A stretch of 40,313 nucleotides of DNA from Stephanodiscus triporus (Eukaryota; Bacillariophyta; Thalassiosirophyceae; Thalassiosirales; Thalassiosiraceae): contig JALLAZ010000049.1 of NCBI GenBank assembly GCA_036939755.1, positions 1 through 40,313 of the forward strand, in the 5' to 3' direction. Shown in pieces: positions 1-11,884 of this stretch. Below the pieces are notes generated by a model. The model did no database searches. It was given only the letters and a program-made list of their open reading frames with translations, and was not told the origin of the DNA. Position numbers and translations under genes: made by a program. Position 1 is the first letter of the stretch, and every line of letters starts with the position of its first letter.

Positions 1-2
1 CT

Positions 3-110
3 CTTTATGATTGCATTCGCGAGTATTATACAGCCAATCCAAATGAGGACCGTGTAGAGCTGCATGAACCCTTTACTGGGGTGGAAAGTGATTATGAGGA
101 TGAGTACTAA
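3..110 (+). CDS. 3' end of an unidentified gene (partial)
   Basis: An open frame enters from the left edge and stops with TAA at 108-110, giving 35 residues. The tail is acidic and ends ESDYEDEY. The start and any domains lie outside the window, so no function can be given. It may belong with the decayed coding sequence that follows, which also has an acidic Asp-rich end, but nothing links them directly. Confidence 0.4.
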   Translation, partial: LYDCIREYYTANPNEDRVELHEPFTGVESDYEDEY

Positions 111-381
111 TGAGACGCAAGGGAGGGGGTTAAGGTTAGGGATAGTAGCTTAACATCTATTACTAGATTTATGCACCTTTGATGTATGTACCTACATACC
201 TTATTTTTTAACTAAAATTTTATTGTATCTGGGTAAAAAGTAATTATTTTTACTTCCTCTGAAGGCATGTAAACTTGGTAAAAAAGACTAAAGTAGAATG
301 AGTAAAAAGAGTAATAAAGGGATTTGCTAACTTCAACTAAATTTCTGGACACACGTTTTTTAAATACTTTTAGTAAATAAC

Positions 382-1662
382 AACCTAGGTCTAGAGAATA
401 TCAAGAAGTTCCTATTCTCTCCTTACATCAGAGATGACACCCCTAGTCAAATCAAATTGAGTGACAATGAGGATGTGAGTGATCAAAACTACAGCAAACA
501 ATTGTTTAAGGCTTAAGGAAGAGGCATCTTCTGGTGGTATGCTCCATCAAGAAGAGGTGACTCAAAACTTCCACCCCGACAATATGACAAACTTGCAATC
601 CCCATCTCAAACTAACAATCGCACAGAGCGATAGTGGCACTAATTGTGAAGTACTTGGTGCTTCTTGCTTGCCATGACAATGTCACAAAAAGCATGAGCA
701 CAGAGAATGTGCTGAATAAAATGATGTCATCTCTCAGCCCGTATGAAGATCTAGTCAATCTAAATCAAATGAGATCAAGAAATGTAGACATCCATGGCTA
801 CAGTTGCATTACGAGCAACCTCATTGGTGGGAATGTGCACTACCCTGATCTTGGTGGTAGGACTTCAGTTGCTTTTACCTGGACATATTCAGGAAAGCTA
901 ACACAGCAACACATTCAGAAGAAGCAACACTTGTTAGCTTTTGAGACAGATTTTGTTCACGATACCAATGCTACAAAAGAGGCATCCAATGGCCACTTAT
1001 GCTTCATACTATGGCCTTGAGCCTCCAATCATGATATTGGGGAAAGGTCTGGCACCAATGGGTTTGGACTTCCCTCTCGATACCACTGCCATGACAACTA
1101 ACAATGTACATGTGATTTGGCTCCCAGGTGATTATGAGATAATTGAAGAGGAAATCTTTGACCATTGTGTCAGTGGGAACAATTTCACTGGTGTGATGCA
1201 CTTCAGCACAACTCGCTCAGGAAACATCTTTTGGCAAACTGTGATTGTCTGTTTGCAAGAGGTGATTGTGAAACAAAGATACTCAGTTTCAAAGAAGAAG
1301 AATATACAATGATCCCAAGCAGCCATTCTCATCATTTCTGTCTCCTCTTGGGGCTCACACGCACATTGATCAAAGCAGATGATTTGTTTCATAACACTGA
1401 GTATGTGAATAAAGATATCAAAACGTTCTTCGAAGTGCTCTCAAATGAATGACGTTCTGTCTTGCTGAATTATGACAATATTCTTGGTCTTGGTTTGGAA
1501 GGTACTCTTGGTGCTTCGCATGAAAGATTGAATTCGATGTTAGAGTTCTACTGTTCCAAATTTGACTCTTACATCTTTGATATGGATATGGATCTGTCTG
1601 ACGAGGATAGTGACAAAGGGGTACCTAGTTTTGCCCCATTCCCTCAGCACAACGGATGGTAG
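382..1662 (+). pseudogene. Decayed protein-coding gene, family unknown
   Basis: One reading frame (codons in phase with position 382) stays protein-like over about 1.3 kb. It is broken by in-frame stops near 514 and 592, a shift to the next frame at about 990-1270, and a stop at 1450-1452. Long open pieces lie at 634-1020, 1165-1452 and 1462-1662, and the middle is best read in the second frame (941-1312). Recognisable stretches include HGYSCITSNLIGGNVHYPDL and the acidic end MDMDLSDEDSDKG. I see no transposase, reverse transcriptase or enzyme motif. The breaks do not coincide with clear GT-AG introns, so decay is more likely than splicing. A multi-exon gene cannot be fully excluded without transcripts. 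Confidence 0.4.
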
Positions 1663-1770
1663 CTTAGAGCAAACACAGACCCACATTTTGTATCTTGATG
1701 TGATGAATCATATGGGCACGACTATTACTTTACATTTCAAGACGTAAAAAATAAGTAGCATGAACATTCA

Positions 1771-2165
1771 CCAACCTCCACTCCAAGCACCAACGCTCAA
1801 TCAACAACTGCTAAACCAACCTCCACTCCACCAGCTCTGTAGGTACCTCTGCTCAATGAACTGCAGCACCATTGAACTCCCCAACAACCTCGAAGTCGAG
1901 TGTATCTTCAACGACCCTCCCAACTAACAAAACCAACCTCGAGGAACCTGACGTTTTCCCCGACGAAACTGCCGTCAATTTTGAAGCCCACTCAAACGTC
2001 GAAGCCCTTCTCTGCTCCAACTGCTCGACCAAATACGCCAGCAACTTAGAAGCCCACTCAACCACCAACGAATCCTAAGACCTCCAAGCCGACGAAAGTT
2101 CCCACCTTTCCCACCTTGCCTCCCACTCGTAGTCCGACGATACGAAGCCGACTCTTAATCGTGTC
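1771..2165 (+). pseudogene. Remnant of a Pro-Thr-rich linker
   Basis: In the same frame as the decayed gene upstream, the translation is rich in Pro, Thr, Ser and Lys, for example PTSTPSTNAQSTTAKPTSTP and KPTQPPTNPKTSKPTKVP. Such linkers are common in diatom secreted and wall proteins. At least three stops interrupt it (near 1840, 1891 and 2047) and I see no start codon or folded domain. It is probably the tail of the decayed gene at 382-1662 or of a separate lost secreted protein. Confidence 0.4.
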
Positions 2166-2223
2166 ACATAGCTGCCACAATAGGCGTCAGACCGCCATGG
2201 TGACTCTTACAAGACGATGTTGT

Positions 2224-3411
2224 TTAAGAAGTCTTCGCAATCCATTCATCCATCATCCGGGCCTTCTTCAACGACCCGAACGGACCCGTCAAATCCTCGC
2301 TCCTGAACCAACACGTGGCTATCCATTTCTCCTCTGGGACCGTGAGGCTACAGTGAAGAGTTCGCATATCCCTCGCGCCGTCGATGTCGTAATTGTAAAA
2401 TGCGATGGCATCCCCCGGTCTGATATTCACGATGTTCTTCGGATGCACGGCGAGATGATGATCACGACGATCGACGGATGATGACGATGGTGATTGGAAG
2501 TTCGTGGATGTGGTATAAGCATCCGATCCCTCCTTGCCAACGATCAATATCCCGCGTTTTTCATCGACGAATCCTCCGGAGGTGGCCGTTGTCAACAACG
2601 CCACGTCGTCCCCGCCGCTCGCGCAACGACGATTGGATTCTTCGCCGCCGATGCCGCGCCCCCCGTCGATGCCATCCGCTTGGTCATCGTTTTCGTCGTC
2701 GTCGTCACCGTCGCCGTCGCCGTCGCCGTAGGGGAAGTACGTCCCGCCGACGCCGTTGAGGTAGGTCAGCACGGTGAGGTACCTGCCGTATCCGTCGTGG
2801 TGATAATCGTATCCTCCCCCGGGGTCGTACCGCGCCACCTGCACGTCCTCGGCGCGCGCGATCAAGTCGCGTCGGTCGTTCATGGCGTCGTTCATGGCGT
2901 CATGGGAGAAACGAAGTCGGGACGTCGACATCGCGTCCCACGCGACCGAAGCGAGCGGGGCGGGGACCGTCGTCGTCATCATCCCGCGATCGTCGCCCCC
3001 GCCGTCGTCTTCGGGCGCTGCGTCGCGAATTCGCCTCCGGGGGCAGGAAGTAAGCGACGTACAATGTCATGGCTTAGCGAAGAAATTGTGCGGCTTCTCC
3101 GGTGGGGAGAGGAACACAGAGGGATGCGTGGAGAGTATGATGCCCGGGGAAACAATGAGCCTCTTACCAAAACCGCCGCAGTAGGAGGGCCCGCCGCCAC
3201 CATCATCGTCGTCTACGCTCGAGTCGAAATCAAACGGGTCGATCCACGTCAGATACGATCCCCTCCTAACGACGTTGTTGTTCTCGTCGTCGTCTCCGCC
3301 ACCGCCCCGTCGAATCCCGGCGACCTTCATCCCGCGACGGTTGGCGCCGTCCATCAGCGTCGCGACGTCGGACGAGGACATGGCATCGCGTACGAGGAAT
3401 ACGTCAGGCAT
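2224..3411 (-). CDS. Prolyl 4-hydroxylase-type 2-oxoglutarate/Fe(II) dioxygenase
   Basis: Two exons, 3411-3168 and 3017-2224, are joined across a 150-base GT-AG intron and give about 345 residues from the ATG at 3411. The fold of the P4H alpha-subunit family is visible. The N-terminal segment begins MPDVFLVRDAMSSSDVATLM. The first iron ligands lie in YHHDGYGRYLTVLTYLN (H-x-D). The distal histidine and the 2-oxoglutarate lysine lie in TLHCSLTVPEEKWIATCW. A long Asp/Gly-rich insert separates the two halves of the barrel. The family hydroxylates peptidyl proline, in the ER or on cytosolic targets; no signal peptide is visible here. The frame stays open upstream of 3411, so the true start could lie further out or in an earlier exon. 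The sequence is very GC-rich. Confidence 0.75.
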
Positions 3412-3576
3412 GGACGACAGTCGGGTGATCGTCGCGCCGTCGTAGTCGTCGTCGACGACGGAGGGGTGGGCGGCGGCGGTGGAGGTGGAGGGCAGTCGGC
3501 ATCGCGTCGTGCACCCCACGGACAGCTCGGACAGATACCATGGCGGACCAAGGGGGTGAAAGGGGGGGGCGGGTAG

Positions 3577-4490
3577 GACGCGGCTGGACGACGACGACGA
3601 TGACGACGACGACGCGACGACGACGAATTCGTTCGACCGCCGCGCCGTCGTCGTCGAGTTCGTGAACGTAGGCGCCGCCCGGAAGAAGAGGGAGGCGGAG
3701 ACGTACGCGGCCGTCGACCTGATAATCGAACTCGCCGACATGGGCATCGATTTGGTGAACGATCCTCCCGACCTCGCGGCACGGAGGAGGGCCGTGAAGA
3801 CCTGATAATCGAACTCGCCAACATGGGCATCGATTTGGTGAACAATCCTCCCAATCTCGCGGCACGGAGGAGGGCCGTGGCGGGGGAGAGGTTCGACGCC
3901 GACGTTCGTCGGGCGAGGATGATTCTCGAGGCCCTCGACGTCTCCCGTCCGACCTTTGACACGCATCCGGCGGTGGCGGCGGCCGATGCGCCGCACGGGC
4001 AGCAGCACGAATACGCGTCGACCGCGCATTTCTACTGTCGGGGGGTGCCCATCATCATAACACCCTCGCTCTCGTCGTCGTTGTCGTCGTCGGTCGACGG
4101 GACGATGGCATTCGTTGGACGAAGTAAAGGCCGAGGCCGAGGGACGTGCCCTCCTTGCCACGACGTCGCGCGGGGGTTGCTTGAAAACTTCGTCAGGTCG
4201 AGGAAGATGGACAACATACGCAACGCAATATCAAAGTCGCCGCCAGTACACGTTGCCGCGCTGCACATGCCGCCCTTGCCGGACGATGCATTGGACGTGC
4301 TATCAGTCGCATTGGGATTGCGGGCCGATCGGCGGGAGAGGATGGAAAATCACGAAAAGGCGATGATCGCGCTCCTCGTCGCTCGTCGCGGAGTAGAACG
4401 GTGGGGGGCGGGGAGGTCGTCGTCCCGGCGCGATGATGGGGCCGGTGGGAGGTCGTCGTCGTCGTCGTCATCGTGCCCTAGCTCTCTACT
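3577..4490 (+). pseudogene. Unrecognised coding segment broken by an 83-base tandem duplication
   Basis: Plus-strand translation from a possible acceptor (gggtag, ending 3576) is protein-like with high GC3. An Asp run is followed by a charged helical part containing VVVEFVNVGAARKKREAETY and DLIIELADMGIDLVNDPPDL. An 83-base tandem duplication (units 3716-3798 and 3799-3881) then shifts the frame by two. Reading in the first unit's frame ends at TGA 3803-3805, and the second unit restarts the same peptide in another frame. Further down, two frames alternate as the better reading (SLDEVKAEAEGRALLAT against DALDVLSVALGLRADRRERM). I found no GT-AG intron that restores the frame across the duplication. 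There is no start codon and no known domain. It may be a truncated pseudogene or a badly split gene. Confidence 0.4.
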
Positions 4491-4715
4491 AGCCATTTTC
4501 ATGGAATTGTCGTGGAGAATCATTTATTTCGTTGCAAAACGTTCACGTTCATGGTTTAGTAACATGGCAGGTAGAGTAATTAATAAAATTCCGCAATTGA
4601 TTTCTATGCAATCGACCTGGAGGGCCGGTCGAGTGTCGTGTCAACAACAAACGCGCTACGACAAATATCCCCACCACGTCAAGCCAATGCCCTCCCGCCC
4701 ATGCATGCGCCACGA

Positions 4716-4923
4716 TCAATTTTGCTCCTTTTGCAACTGACCCGGAAAGAAATGGGCCTCGAAGGCAGTACTCGCCCCCTCGACGCCGTCCGATAGTTCG
4801 AACATCACCGCCACGTTCTTTGGATACGTGCGCCCGTCCAGGACCCACGTCACCGTCCCCACCAGCCCCACCGAGCAAATCCCCGCAACCTCGTGACCCA
4901 CGACGTGCGTGTGCGATTTCAGC
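4716..4923 (-). CDS. Orphan 3'-terminal exon, unknown protein
   Basis: A minus-strand exon begins after a plausible acceptor (attcag, with the exon starting at 4923) and ends with TGA at 4718-4716. It encodes about 68 residues, including SHTHVVGHEVAGICSVG and VTWVLDGRTYPKNVAVMFEL. The composition is that of a real protein, but the family is not recognised. No partner exon is evident upstream, where palindromic repeats begin within 200 bases. The rest of the gene may have been lost or displaced by repeat insertion. Confidence 0.4.
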
Positions 4924-5090
4924 CTGAATATTTGACTACATCTAGAATCAATATACCAAATAGATTCCTCTCTTGGCCAATGGTACCGAATTCAAATCAG
5001 TACTGCTTTTGCAAAAAGAGGAATTTCTCTTTTCTACATATGTACGAATTAATATGATGATGATCGTCAAAAGGATCGGACATGACATTG

Positions 5091-5220
5091 AACAGTCTAA
5101 ATAGACCGGTCTAAAATTTAACCGGCATGTCCGGACATGCCCAGCACTAAATTTCAGACTAGACCGCAAAATCTTGATTTAGAAAACATTTAGACTGTTT
5201 TAAATTCGGTCTAAATCATT
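5091..5220. repeat. Palindrome-rich block with GGTCTAAA motifs (possible MITE)
   Basis: Perfect 12-base arms (AACAGTCTAAAT at 5091-5102 and its complement at 5188-5199) enclose two perfect palindromes, TAGACCGGTCTA at 5102-5113 and GGCATGTCCGGACATGCC at 5124-5141. GGTCTAAA occurs at 5108 and 5208. The nested symmetry suggests a small non-autonomous element or a strong hairpin. The motif GGTCTAAAT reappears in the palindrome at the right end of the window. No target-site duplication was recognised. Confidence 0.45.
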
Positions 5221-5623
5221 TAGACAAATTTCGGGAGCCACCCACTCTGCTACTTCTTACGTAGGAGCCATAGAAAAGAAGAAGATACCACCGCTCACCT
5301 GCACGGCTCATTTGACTCATCCTCGGCAACATCATCATTGCATAAATTTCATTACCCCCCTCCTCCTTAACAACTTTTGGCAGTCACCCATTTAGTTTAC
5401 TTTCTGTGATTTTTTCTCATATTTAAACAAATTACAACAATGTCAAAAATGTCATGTTCGTACATAGCCATTAAAACTATCTGGTAGCTATTATGGCTAT
5501 GACAAACAATATTCAGGCTTCTGATGTTGTGGTTTTTATTTTGCTGCGCCCCAAACCGGGCTGGTAATTGGCGAGGGGTCTAGGCACGCGTGCACGCTGG
5601 GGTTAGGGTTAGTGTCCGATGTC

Positions 5624-5673
5624 AGCACAAGCACAAGCACAAGCACAAGCACAAGCACAAGCACAAGCACAAG
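5624..5673. repeat. AGCACA hexamer microsatellite
   Basis: About eight uninterrupted copies of AGCACA. On the minus strand this reads as alternating Val-Leu, which is a by-product of the repeat rather than a membrane protein. Confidence 0.9.
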
Positions 5674-5793
5674 AACTGGATTGTCTGGATTAGTCATCCA
5701 TATGTGAACTGTGTTCATGGCCGCTGTCAAAGTACCAACATACTGTGGTGAATAAGCAAGAGGTCTCTGCATGAGCTGCCAAGGGCAAGGCAA

Positions 5794-5859
5794 GTGTCTT
5801 CACCCTTCACCCATACAGAACACATAGGCATGTGTCTTCACCCTCCCCCCACACAGAAC
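5794..5859. repeat. Two-copy direct repeat, 38-base period
   Basis: GTGTCTTCACCCT followed by a C-rich stretch and ACAGAAC occurs at 5794 and again at 5832 with small differences. It lies in non-coding sequence. Confidence 0.7.
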
Positions 5860-6324
5860 TGAGCTGATGATGTGGCACCAGCGCTGATGAATAATATCCA
5901 GAAAATGGTGCCTATGTGGGAGTGGGAGGGGTACCGGGATGTTGCACCTGGTGGACCTGCTGATGCTTCAAGATGGGTGGGTGAAAACAAACCATGAAAT
6001 GATTTAGATTAGGTGGGCCCTCTAGATAAGAGAATCATAATGCTATGTTGATTGATTTGCATCAGACACTGTCAGAAATCCATGTCATACCATTCTCAAT
6101 ACAAATTTCGAAAGCATGTTCCTCGGAACAACATATCCAGAAGGATGTCAGCATCATCCAAAATAAGATAGAAGCAGAACAAAAGCCCCTCTTATACAAA
6201 TAAAGTCAAAATCTTCCTAATTTTAATGAAATTTGATCGTCTTAAAAGCACCGGATAGGAACACCGTGCCTTGCATCAAGCCAAAGCAAAGTATGCAGAA
6301 AAAAGAATTTTGAAGATGCATTTC

Positions 6325-9300
6325 TTACAGGTCTCTCTTCGGACGTTTTCCATCTGGAGCTGAATACTCAGATTCATCCATGGCATCATTAATACCTAGT
6401 AGCACAATAGGATGAATCAGATACTTTCCAATAAAGTCGTACAAAAAGTAAAGTTTGCTCATCAGCCAAAAAAATAATAACTCACCTCTTTTTTTGTCCT
6501 CGTTTTCTTGGGCAACATCATCTTCGTCCTCCTCATCCTCGGCGATGCAGCCTAGGAATTCAAAGTGGGCAATCTTTTGGTCCGTCATCGGAATATTGCA
6601 TATTTGAAACGCGTACATATTCTCGCCCTCAGACATAAGAGCAGCCTCCTCGCGAAATGCTGATGGCTTAAAGTTCCCAGAGAATTCATGCCTGCGGTAG
6701 ATCTGTCACGACGAAAGAGAAGAAAGGATGCAATCAGAATGATCCAAGCATCACACAAAAATTTACATACAGATTGAACACATACCTCAATCATATTCTG
6801 AAGCATGTCATCATTTGCCATGTTTTGAAGATGCTTGATAACATGCGCTATGAGCTTATCCATGGTCGTTAACTCATATGCATTATTTCCTAACATATGT
6901 CTCACGCGATCCTCATATTTTCCACCTTCGGAAGCTTCAGACGAACCAGTGCCTGCATCAATCAACGCGTACAAGAGACCTAAAAATGCCTCATATCTTT
7001 TCTTGCCTTCGTCAGGATCACCCTCGAAAGTGAGTTTTTCAATGTGTCTCCCCAAAGCTGGATCATTACTGACGTCCGTGGCGAGCTTCTTGGCTATTGT
7101 GAGACGTCTAATGAGGATCTGATGTAGACGGAAGAATAGGTAAAGGCATTGTGTGCCAATAATTAACTGATCATCTGACCGTTCAGGTTCCTCCTGGTCG
7201 TTCGCACGGAGTTGTTCAGTAAGTAGTGACGGCTCAACAGGGAAGATGGAGCAGTATATTGCATCGACATGGAGGTAAACCGTGCTTTTACTATCGGACT
7301 GTGCCAAGATGCACACTTCGTAAACACCATCCTCATGGATGTACCGAATGACTTTCCCCTCGCCAAGCGAGGTTGATACATAAGTTTCGGGTGGAAATGC
7401 AATATGATTTGTTGATGAAAAGTATCCACTGTCGGCACCATTGCCCGAATCAGGCATCATAATCTCCTCCTTGACAACATTTTTGTCCAAGGCAGCGTCG
7501 GAGATATGATCATTATTGGCGACGTCCTCCTCACCACCACTGCTGCTCACATCTTTTTCATCAGTCCCACTCTCCTTTTCGCCATTATCTGTAGTAGTGC
7601 TCTCAGCATCTTCGTTTTCCTCTAGTAGCTCCAGCGAAGCGGTGAACAATGCAGCCGGACTTTGCATCCACGACAATCTCAATCCGAACCATGGTCCAAT
7701 AAAATCACGCCAAAGCCGGTTGCATCGTTCTTTATCGCCGGGATTGATAGAGCTGCGTTCTAGCGCAAATGAAATGATACGATAAGCATCCTGCTGTGCC
7801 CAGCTATTGCAATCATATATTAGACTCAGGTGAGGAGTAAATATCGTCTTGGTAGGCAATGGCAACCCTGTCAAATCCATCTTGCGTGGTATGGCACACC
7901 CCATTGTAACCTCATAGAATATCCCATGCTCCTCCTTGGCTTTTTCCATGCGTGCGTTAGTTGCAGTCTCGCCCTCTAACCCGTTATTAGCGGCCCTATC
8001 CTTAATTTCGCTAACAATTGTACGCGTACTTGTGGCACGCTTGTCGGTTGTACGCCAAGTAATACTCCGATGATCCAAACTCATGTAATAGTTATGCTCT
8101 GCAATGTCCTTCCATTTCTTGTTCAGCAATTCCCGTGCCGCACAAAATTCGTCATTCTTTTGTCGCAGACGATTGACAACGATGGGCAATGCTACGGAGG
8201 GATTCTTGAAGCAAAGTTCAAGCATTTCATTACCATCATCACCGTAGATTCGCCTGATTGCGTGTTTGTGTATCACTCCCAAGACACGTCCATCGAGAGT
8301 ATACTGATAAATTTTGCCACCAAGACCGGTACCGGGGACGCATGATTTCTTCACCATTGATCCCTTAGTAAGCGATAGTTCACCCTCGGAAAGGAATTTT
8401 AACTCGTCATAAATCTTTGTAAGGCGTTGCAACGTTGCAGCGTTGGATTCAATGCACATGTCAATTTCAAAACGCATATCCTCACATCGAAAGAGAGTTT
8501 CTTCATACTGATTCTTGCGCATATGCCTAAAGTTATTACTCTCCTCACTTCCCATGGGCAGACTAACCCAGACATCATTCAATACCTTAACTTCCTCATC
8601 AGAACGTTCGCTGCAGGGAGGGTTTGGATAATCACGAGGCAGCGCGCGATAACTCGGCGAGCATCGACGACAACGGCTGAAATCAATTTCCGACAAAGGA
8701 ACACTGTGCCAGGAATCATCATGCGTGGGTGCATCCGGACTCCCGACTGCATTAATAATACGCTTGAATTCCTCAAACAAGTCCTTACGCTTGCCCAAAA
8801 GTCGTTCGACATAACCCAACATGTCATTCCTGGATAGTATTTCTTGCGCGTACATGTCCAAAGTCTTAATGAACTCAGCGTATGCCTGACCATCGCGAGA
8901 GAAGGATGTCAATGCAGCCTTGACTAGGTCGAAGAATTGACGTTCGACACCGGCATTGTAGATAAATGCTTCTTGTTGGGTAGGATGATGTGCGGCAGTA
9001 ACAGCACCTCCAGGGATGGTGGCTGATGTTCGACGAGGTGATTCCAGTCCAGCCTAATTCGTGTGTACATCAAGTATGAAACGAGGTTATCATTGTAAAC
9101 AATACTATGCGTCCATTTTTGGCGTTCACCAACGCAAAAGCTTACCTCATCCGGTTGAGTCATGTCAATGAACTTTTGTGTCCCAGTGGGCAACATCGGT
9201 TCAACGCCGGCAGGTTGTCCCATCCTGCTACCCTTGGGTATACTCCCACCAGCTGCGGTAGCGGTAGTGCGCCAGCCGGTGGGTGCAATCTTCATCTTTG

Positions 9301-9702
9301 CATTTTCCAAGGCAGCAGCCTGATGCGCCTGCGCCACCTGTGCCTGCTGCTGTTTTGCCGCGGCCTCGACGGCCGCGGCGCGCTGTCTTGCCTCCGCTTC
9401 TGCCGCGGCTCGGCTCAATCGTTCCTTAGCCTGTTCCTGTACCGCATCCGGTAAAAAGAAAGTAAACTCGCGTAGCAAATCAGGATGGTCAGCGAATAAA
9501 CTGGAGACCTGTTCTAACACTTCCCTGATCCCGCGTTGTTCCTTCTGGTAAGTGTGCAGTATTTCGAGGAAAGTATGATAGATACGCGGTTGATTCGCGA
9601 ATCGCTTCTTGATGTTAGTCACATACATTATGGCGTGGTCGAATTCGATTGTTCGTGTCGCATTATGCTGATTAGACTCTCCCAGCTGCTGCTCTTGTTG
9701 TA

Positions 9703-9734
<32 letters not shown>

Positions 9735-11884
9735 GATACCATCTGAGCCTGCTTCTGCTGGACATTCTGCGCTTGCATCATCGCCTGTTGTTGTAGCGGC
9801 ATAGGCTGCATCCCACCTTGAGAAAGTGGATGCATTCCTCCACGTCCGCCTGCCATGGGACCTCCTCCACGTCCAGCACCTGGTGGTACCATACCACGTC
9901 CAGGACCAAGCTGCGGCGGACCTCCTCCACGGCCTGGCATGCCGCGTCCACCTGGTCCGGATGGAGGAGGTCCACGTCCAGGCATTCCACGTCCGCCAGG
10001 ATGAGGCATGCCTCGTCCACCTCCTGAATGACCACCGCGTCCAAAACCTTGCAGGTGACGCATCCCTAGTCCACCAGGATGTGGGGGACCACCGCGTCCT
10101 GGTGGCATTCCTCGCCCTCCACCACCACTGGCGCCAGGACCGGTGTACCCAGGCGTATGGCTGGTTCGACAATAATGGTTTTAGATCAAGAGAGCGGTCA
10201 TCGAGCAACGAAGTAAGGGAATTTCGGGCACCATCCTGCTTAATATAACTCACCTGGTACCCGTCAATCCCGGTCCAACAAACACCGGTTCCAAATCTCT
10301 CATCTCGATCTTATAACCCTCGGGCAGGAAGGTATTGAAGCCCAATATTAAATTATTGTATCCATGGAACAAACTCCGGACCCGATTGATGACGCCTATG
10401 GTATCGACTTCCTGCGCTTTGAAGTTTTTCATTATTTCTAGAAATTCATTGTAGATTCGAGGACGGTCACCAAATTCAAGTTTGACTTGATCCAGGTAGA
10501 GTAAGGCATCTTCCACCTTCAGTTCACGACCAGTTGGGTGGAGTATATTGTTGTTGTTGTTGGCGGAGGATGTTGATACTGTGGGTGACGCGTTGATGTT
10601 GCCTTGTGGCGGCGCGTTCGGTGCGGATACAGATGTTGCGGCCGGTGCTGTCAGACCAGTCCCGATGGATGCAGCAGAGCCATTGACATTGCTGTTGGAC
10701 AATATAGTCTTGGCAGATGATGCTATCGAGGATGCCAAAGCAGCACCAGCTGGAGGAAGTGGCTTGTGTGCAATCACACCGCTGCTTCCATTATTGCTAG
10801 CGATACTACTGCCACTACTTCCGCCAAGTGGTACCGAGGCTACCATGCCAGAATATGAAGAGAGAGTTCCCTTGTCTGTGGAAGTTGGAGGGGGTTGAAT
10901 TTCTCGAAACGAGGAAGGAGGTGGCTTCGAGATGCTTGACCCAGTTTCCGTCGATGATGACGCTGCGACTGCATTGTCGAATGGCTTGGGCGGAGCACTA
11001 CTAGTAGCCTTAATTTCCATGTTTGGAAATTCGACGGGAGGGCTCGTCGTCTTAGCCGCAAATGTAGCCTCATCTTGCTGTGCAGTGATTGCGCACGGGT
11101 GCGACGTGTCCTCAGGCAAATTCTCGGCGATGGAAAAGGGGGCCTTCACCATTCCCATCTCCTTACTTGGTGTCTCACTGTGATTTTCAACACAGGCATT
11201 GGGGCTCAATGCTTTGAAGTTAATGACAGAAGATGTAAGCTCCTGACACTTGCCAACCTCTGTCGTAGTCATGGGATCAGTACTAACAACATGATCATAA
11301 GCAGTCGTTAATGTTGGCTCCGACGAGGTGCCAATTGGTGCATCGCTCGGGGTAGCACCCGATGCTGCAGGAAAGGCATTGGTCGTCATTACAACGGGAT
11401 ATACCTTCGGGGGCATTGCGGCAACCAACAGCGCAGATGCTGGCGTAGCAGCAGCAGTGGCGGGCCTGTCGATGGGAGGGGTGGTGGTAGGCGCCCTCGA
11501 AGCCGATGGCGCGGACGACGACGCGCCAATATTAGTCGCTGGCGCAACGATGGATGATGCGGTGGCACCAAATATAGGAAGCACGGCGGCGGCGGTGATG
11601 TCTGCGGTTAATTTCCCTGGACTCGAAATAGGCTCGGGCGTTGGCTGCTTCGTTGGAGACTTGGGCGCGGTCGCAGCAGCGTCCGCGGTGGTCATGGACG
11701 CCGATGACGGCATTGACACCTTCGGAACCGTCGGCATCATTTCGGTCGGTTTGAGAACGGACAGCGCACCGCCAACCTCGTCGTTGAGGAACGCGGCCGC
11801 GGTGTCCTCGAGATGAGGAGAGCTGACCCCAGTTCCGGATGGTGGCTGTGCCGGCCCGGAGGTGGGTGGCAGATTCGATTCCAT
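6325..11884 (-). CDS. SIN3: SIN3 transcriptional corepressor (paired amphipathic helix protein)
   Basis: Five exons with consistent phases: 11884-10254, 10160-9146, 9053-6786, 6702-6486 and 6395-6325. The introns are 83-93 bases and the product is 1,733 residues. SIN3 is the scaffold of class I histone deacetylase complexes and acts in the nucleus. A long Ser/Thr/Ala/Pro-rich N-terminus precedes PAH1 (about 452-530, with [20 protein letters not shown]). PAH2 (about 712-790, [18 protein letters not shown]) follows a Gly-Arg-Pro-rich and poly-Gln stretch. PAH3 (about 905-970, [20 protein letters not shown]) is followed by the HDAC-interacting region ([20 protein letters not shown]). The C-terminal SIN3 region contains [20 protein letters not shown]. 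The end is acidic, then basic (GKRPKRDL). An ATG at 11884 was chosen; an upstream in-frame ATG at 11962 would add a hydrophobic, untypical leader. Confidence 0.93.
9708..9734. repeat. CAG/CTG triplet repeat encoding poly-Gln in SIN3
   Basis: About nine CTG triplets on the plus strand, read as CAG (Gln) on the coding strand. They lie between the Gly-Arg-rich segment and PAH2 of SIN3, in a disordered part of the protein, so length changes would probably be tolerated. Confidence 0.8.

Larger units (their letters stand above)
4924..6324. other. Non-coding interval, palindromes and simple repeats
   Basis: No convincing gene in about 1.4 kb. It holds a palindrome-rich block (5091-5220), a hexamer repeat (5624-5673), a two-copy direct repeat (5794-5859) and two telomere-like TTAGGG units near 5600-5613. 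The right end will include the 3' untranslated region of the SIN3 gene. Confidence 0.6.

Noticed and set aside
2494..3576. Long plus-strand open frame opposite the oxygenase
   Set aside because: It is the GC-rich antisense shadow of the oxygenase exons; the translation is Val/Arg/Gly low complexity without motifs.
3067..4161. Extension of the oxygenase frame upstream to 4161
   Set aside because: Above about 3530 the frame turns into Arg/Ser low complexity and overlaps the better plus-strand coding signal, so it was not used for the start.
5598..5613. Telomere-like GGGTTAGGGTTAG
   Set aside because: Only two units; too short to mean an interstitial telomere or chromosome end.
5536..5793. Small hydrophobic Val-Leu protein on the minus strand
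   Set aside because: Its hydrophobic part is only the translated AGCACA microsatellite.
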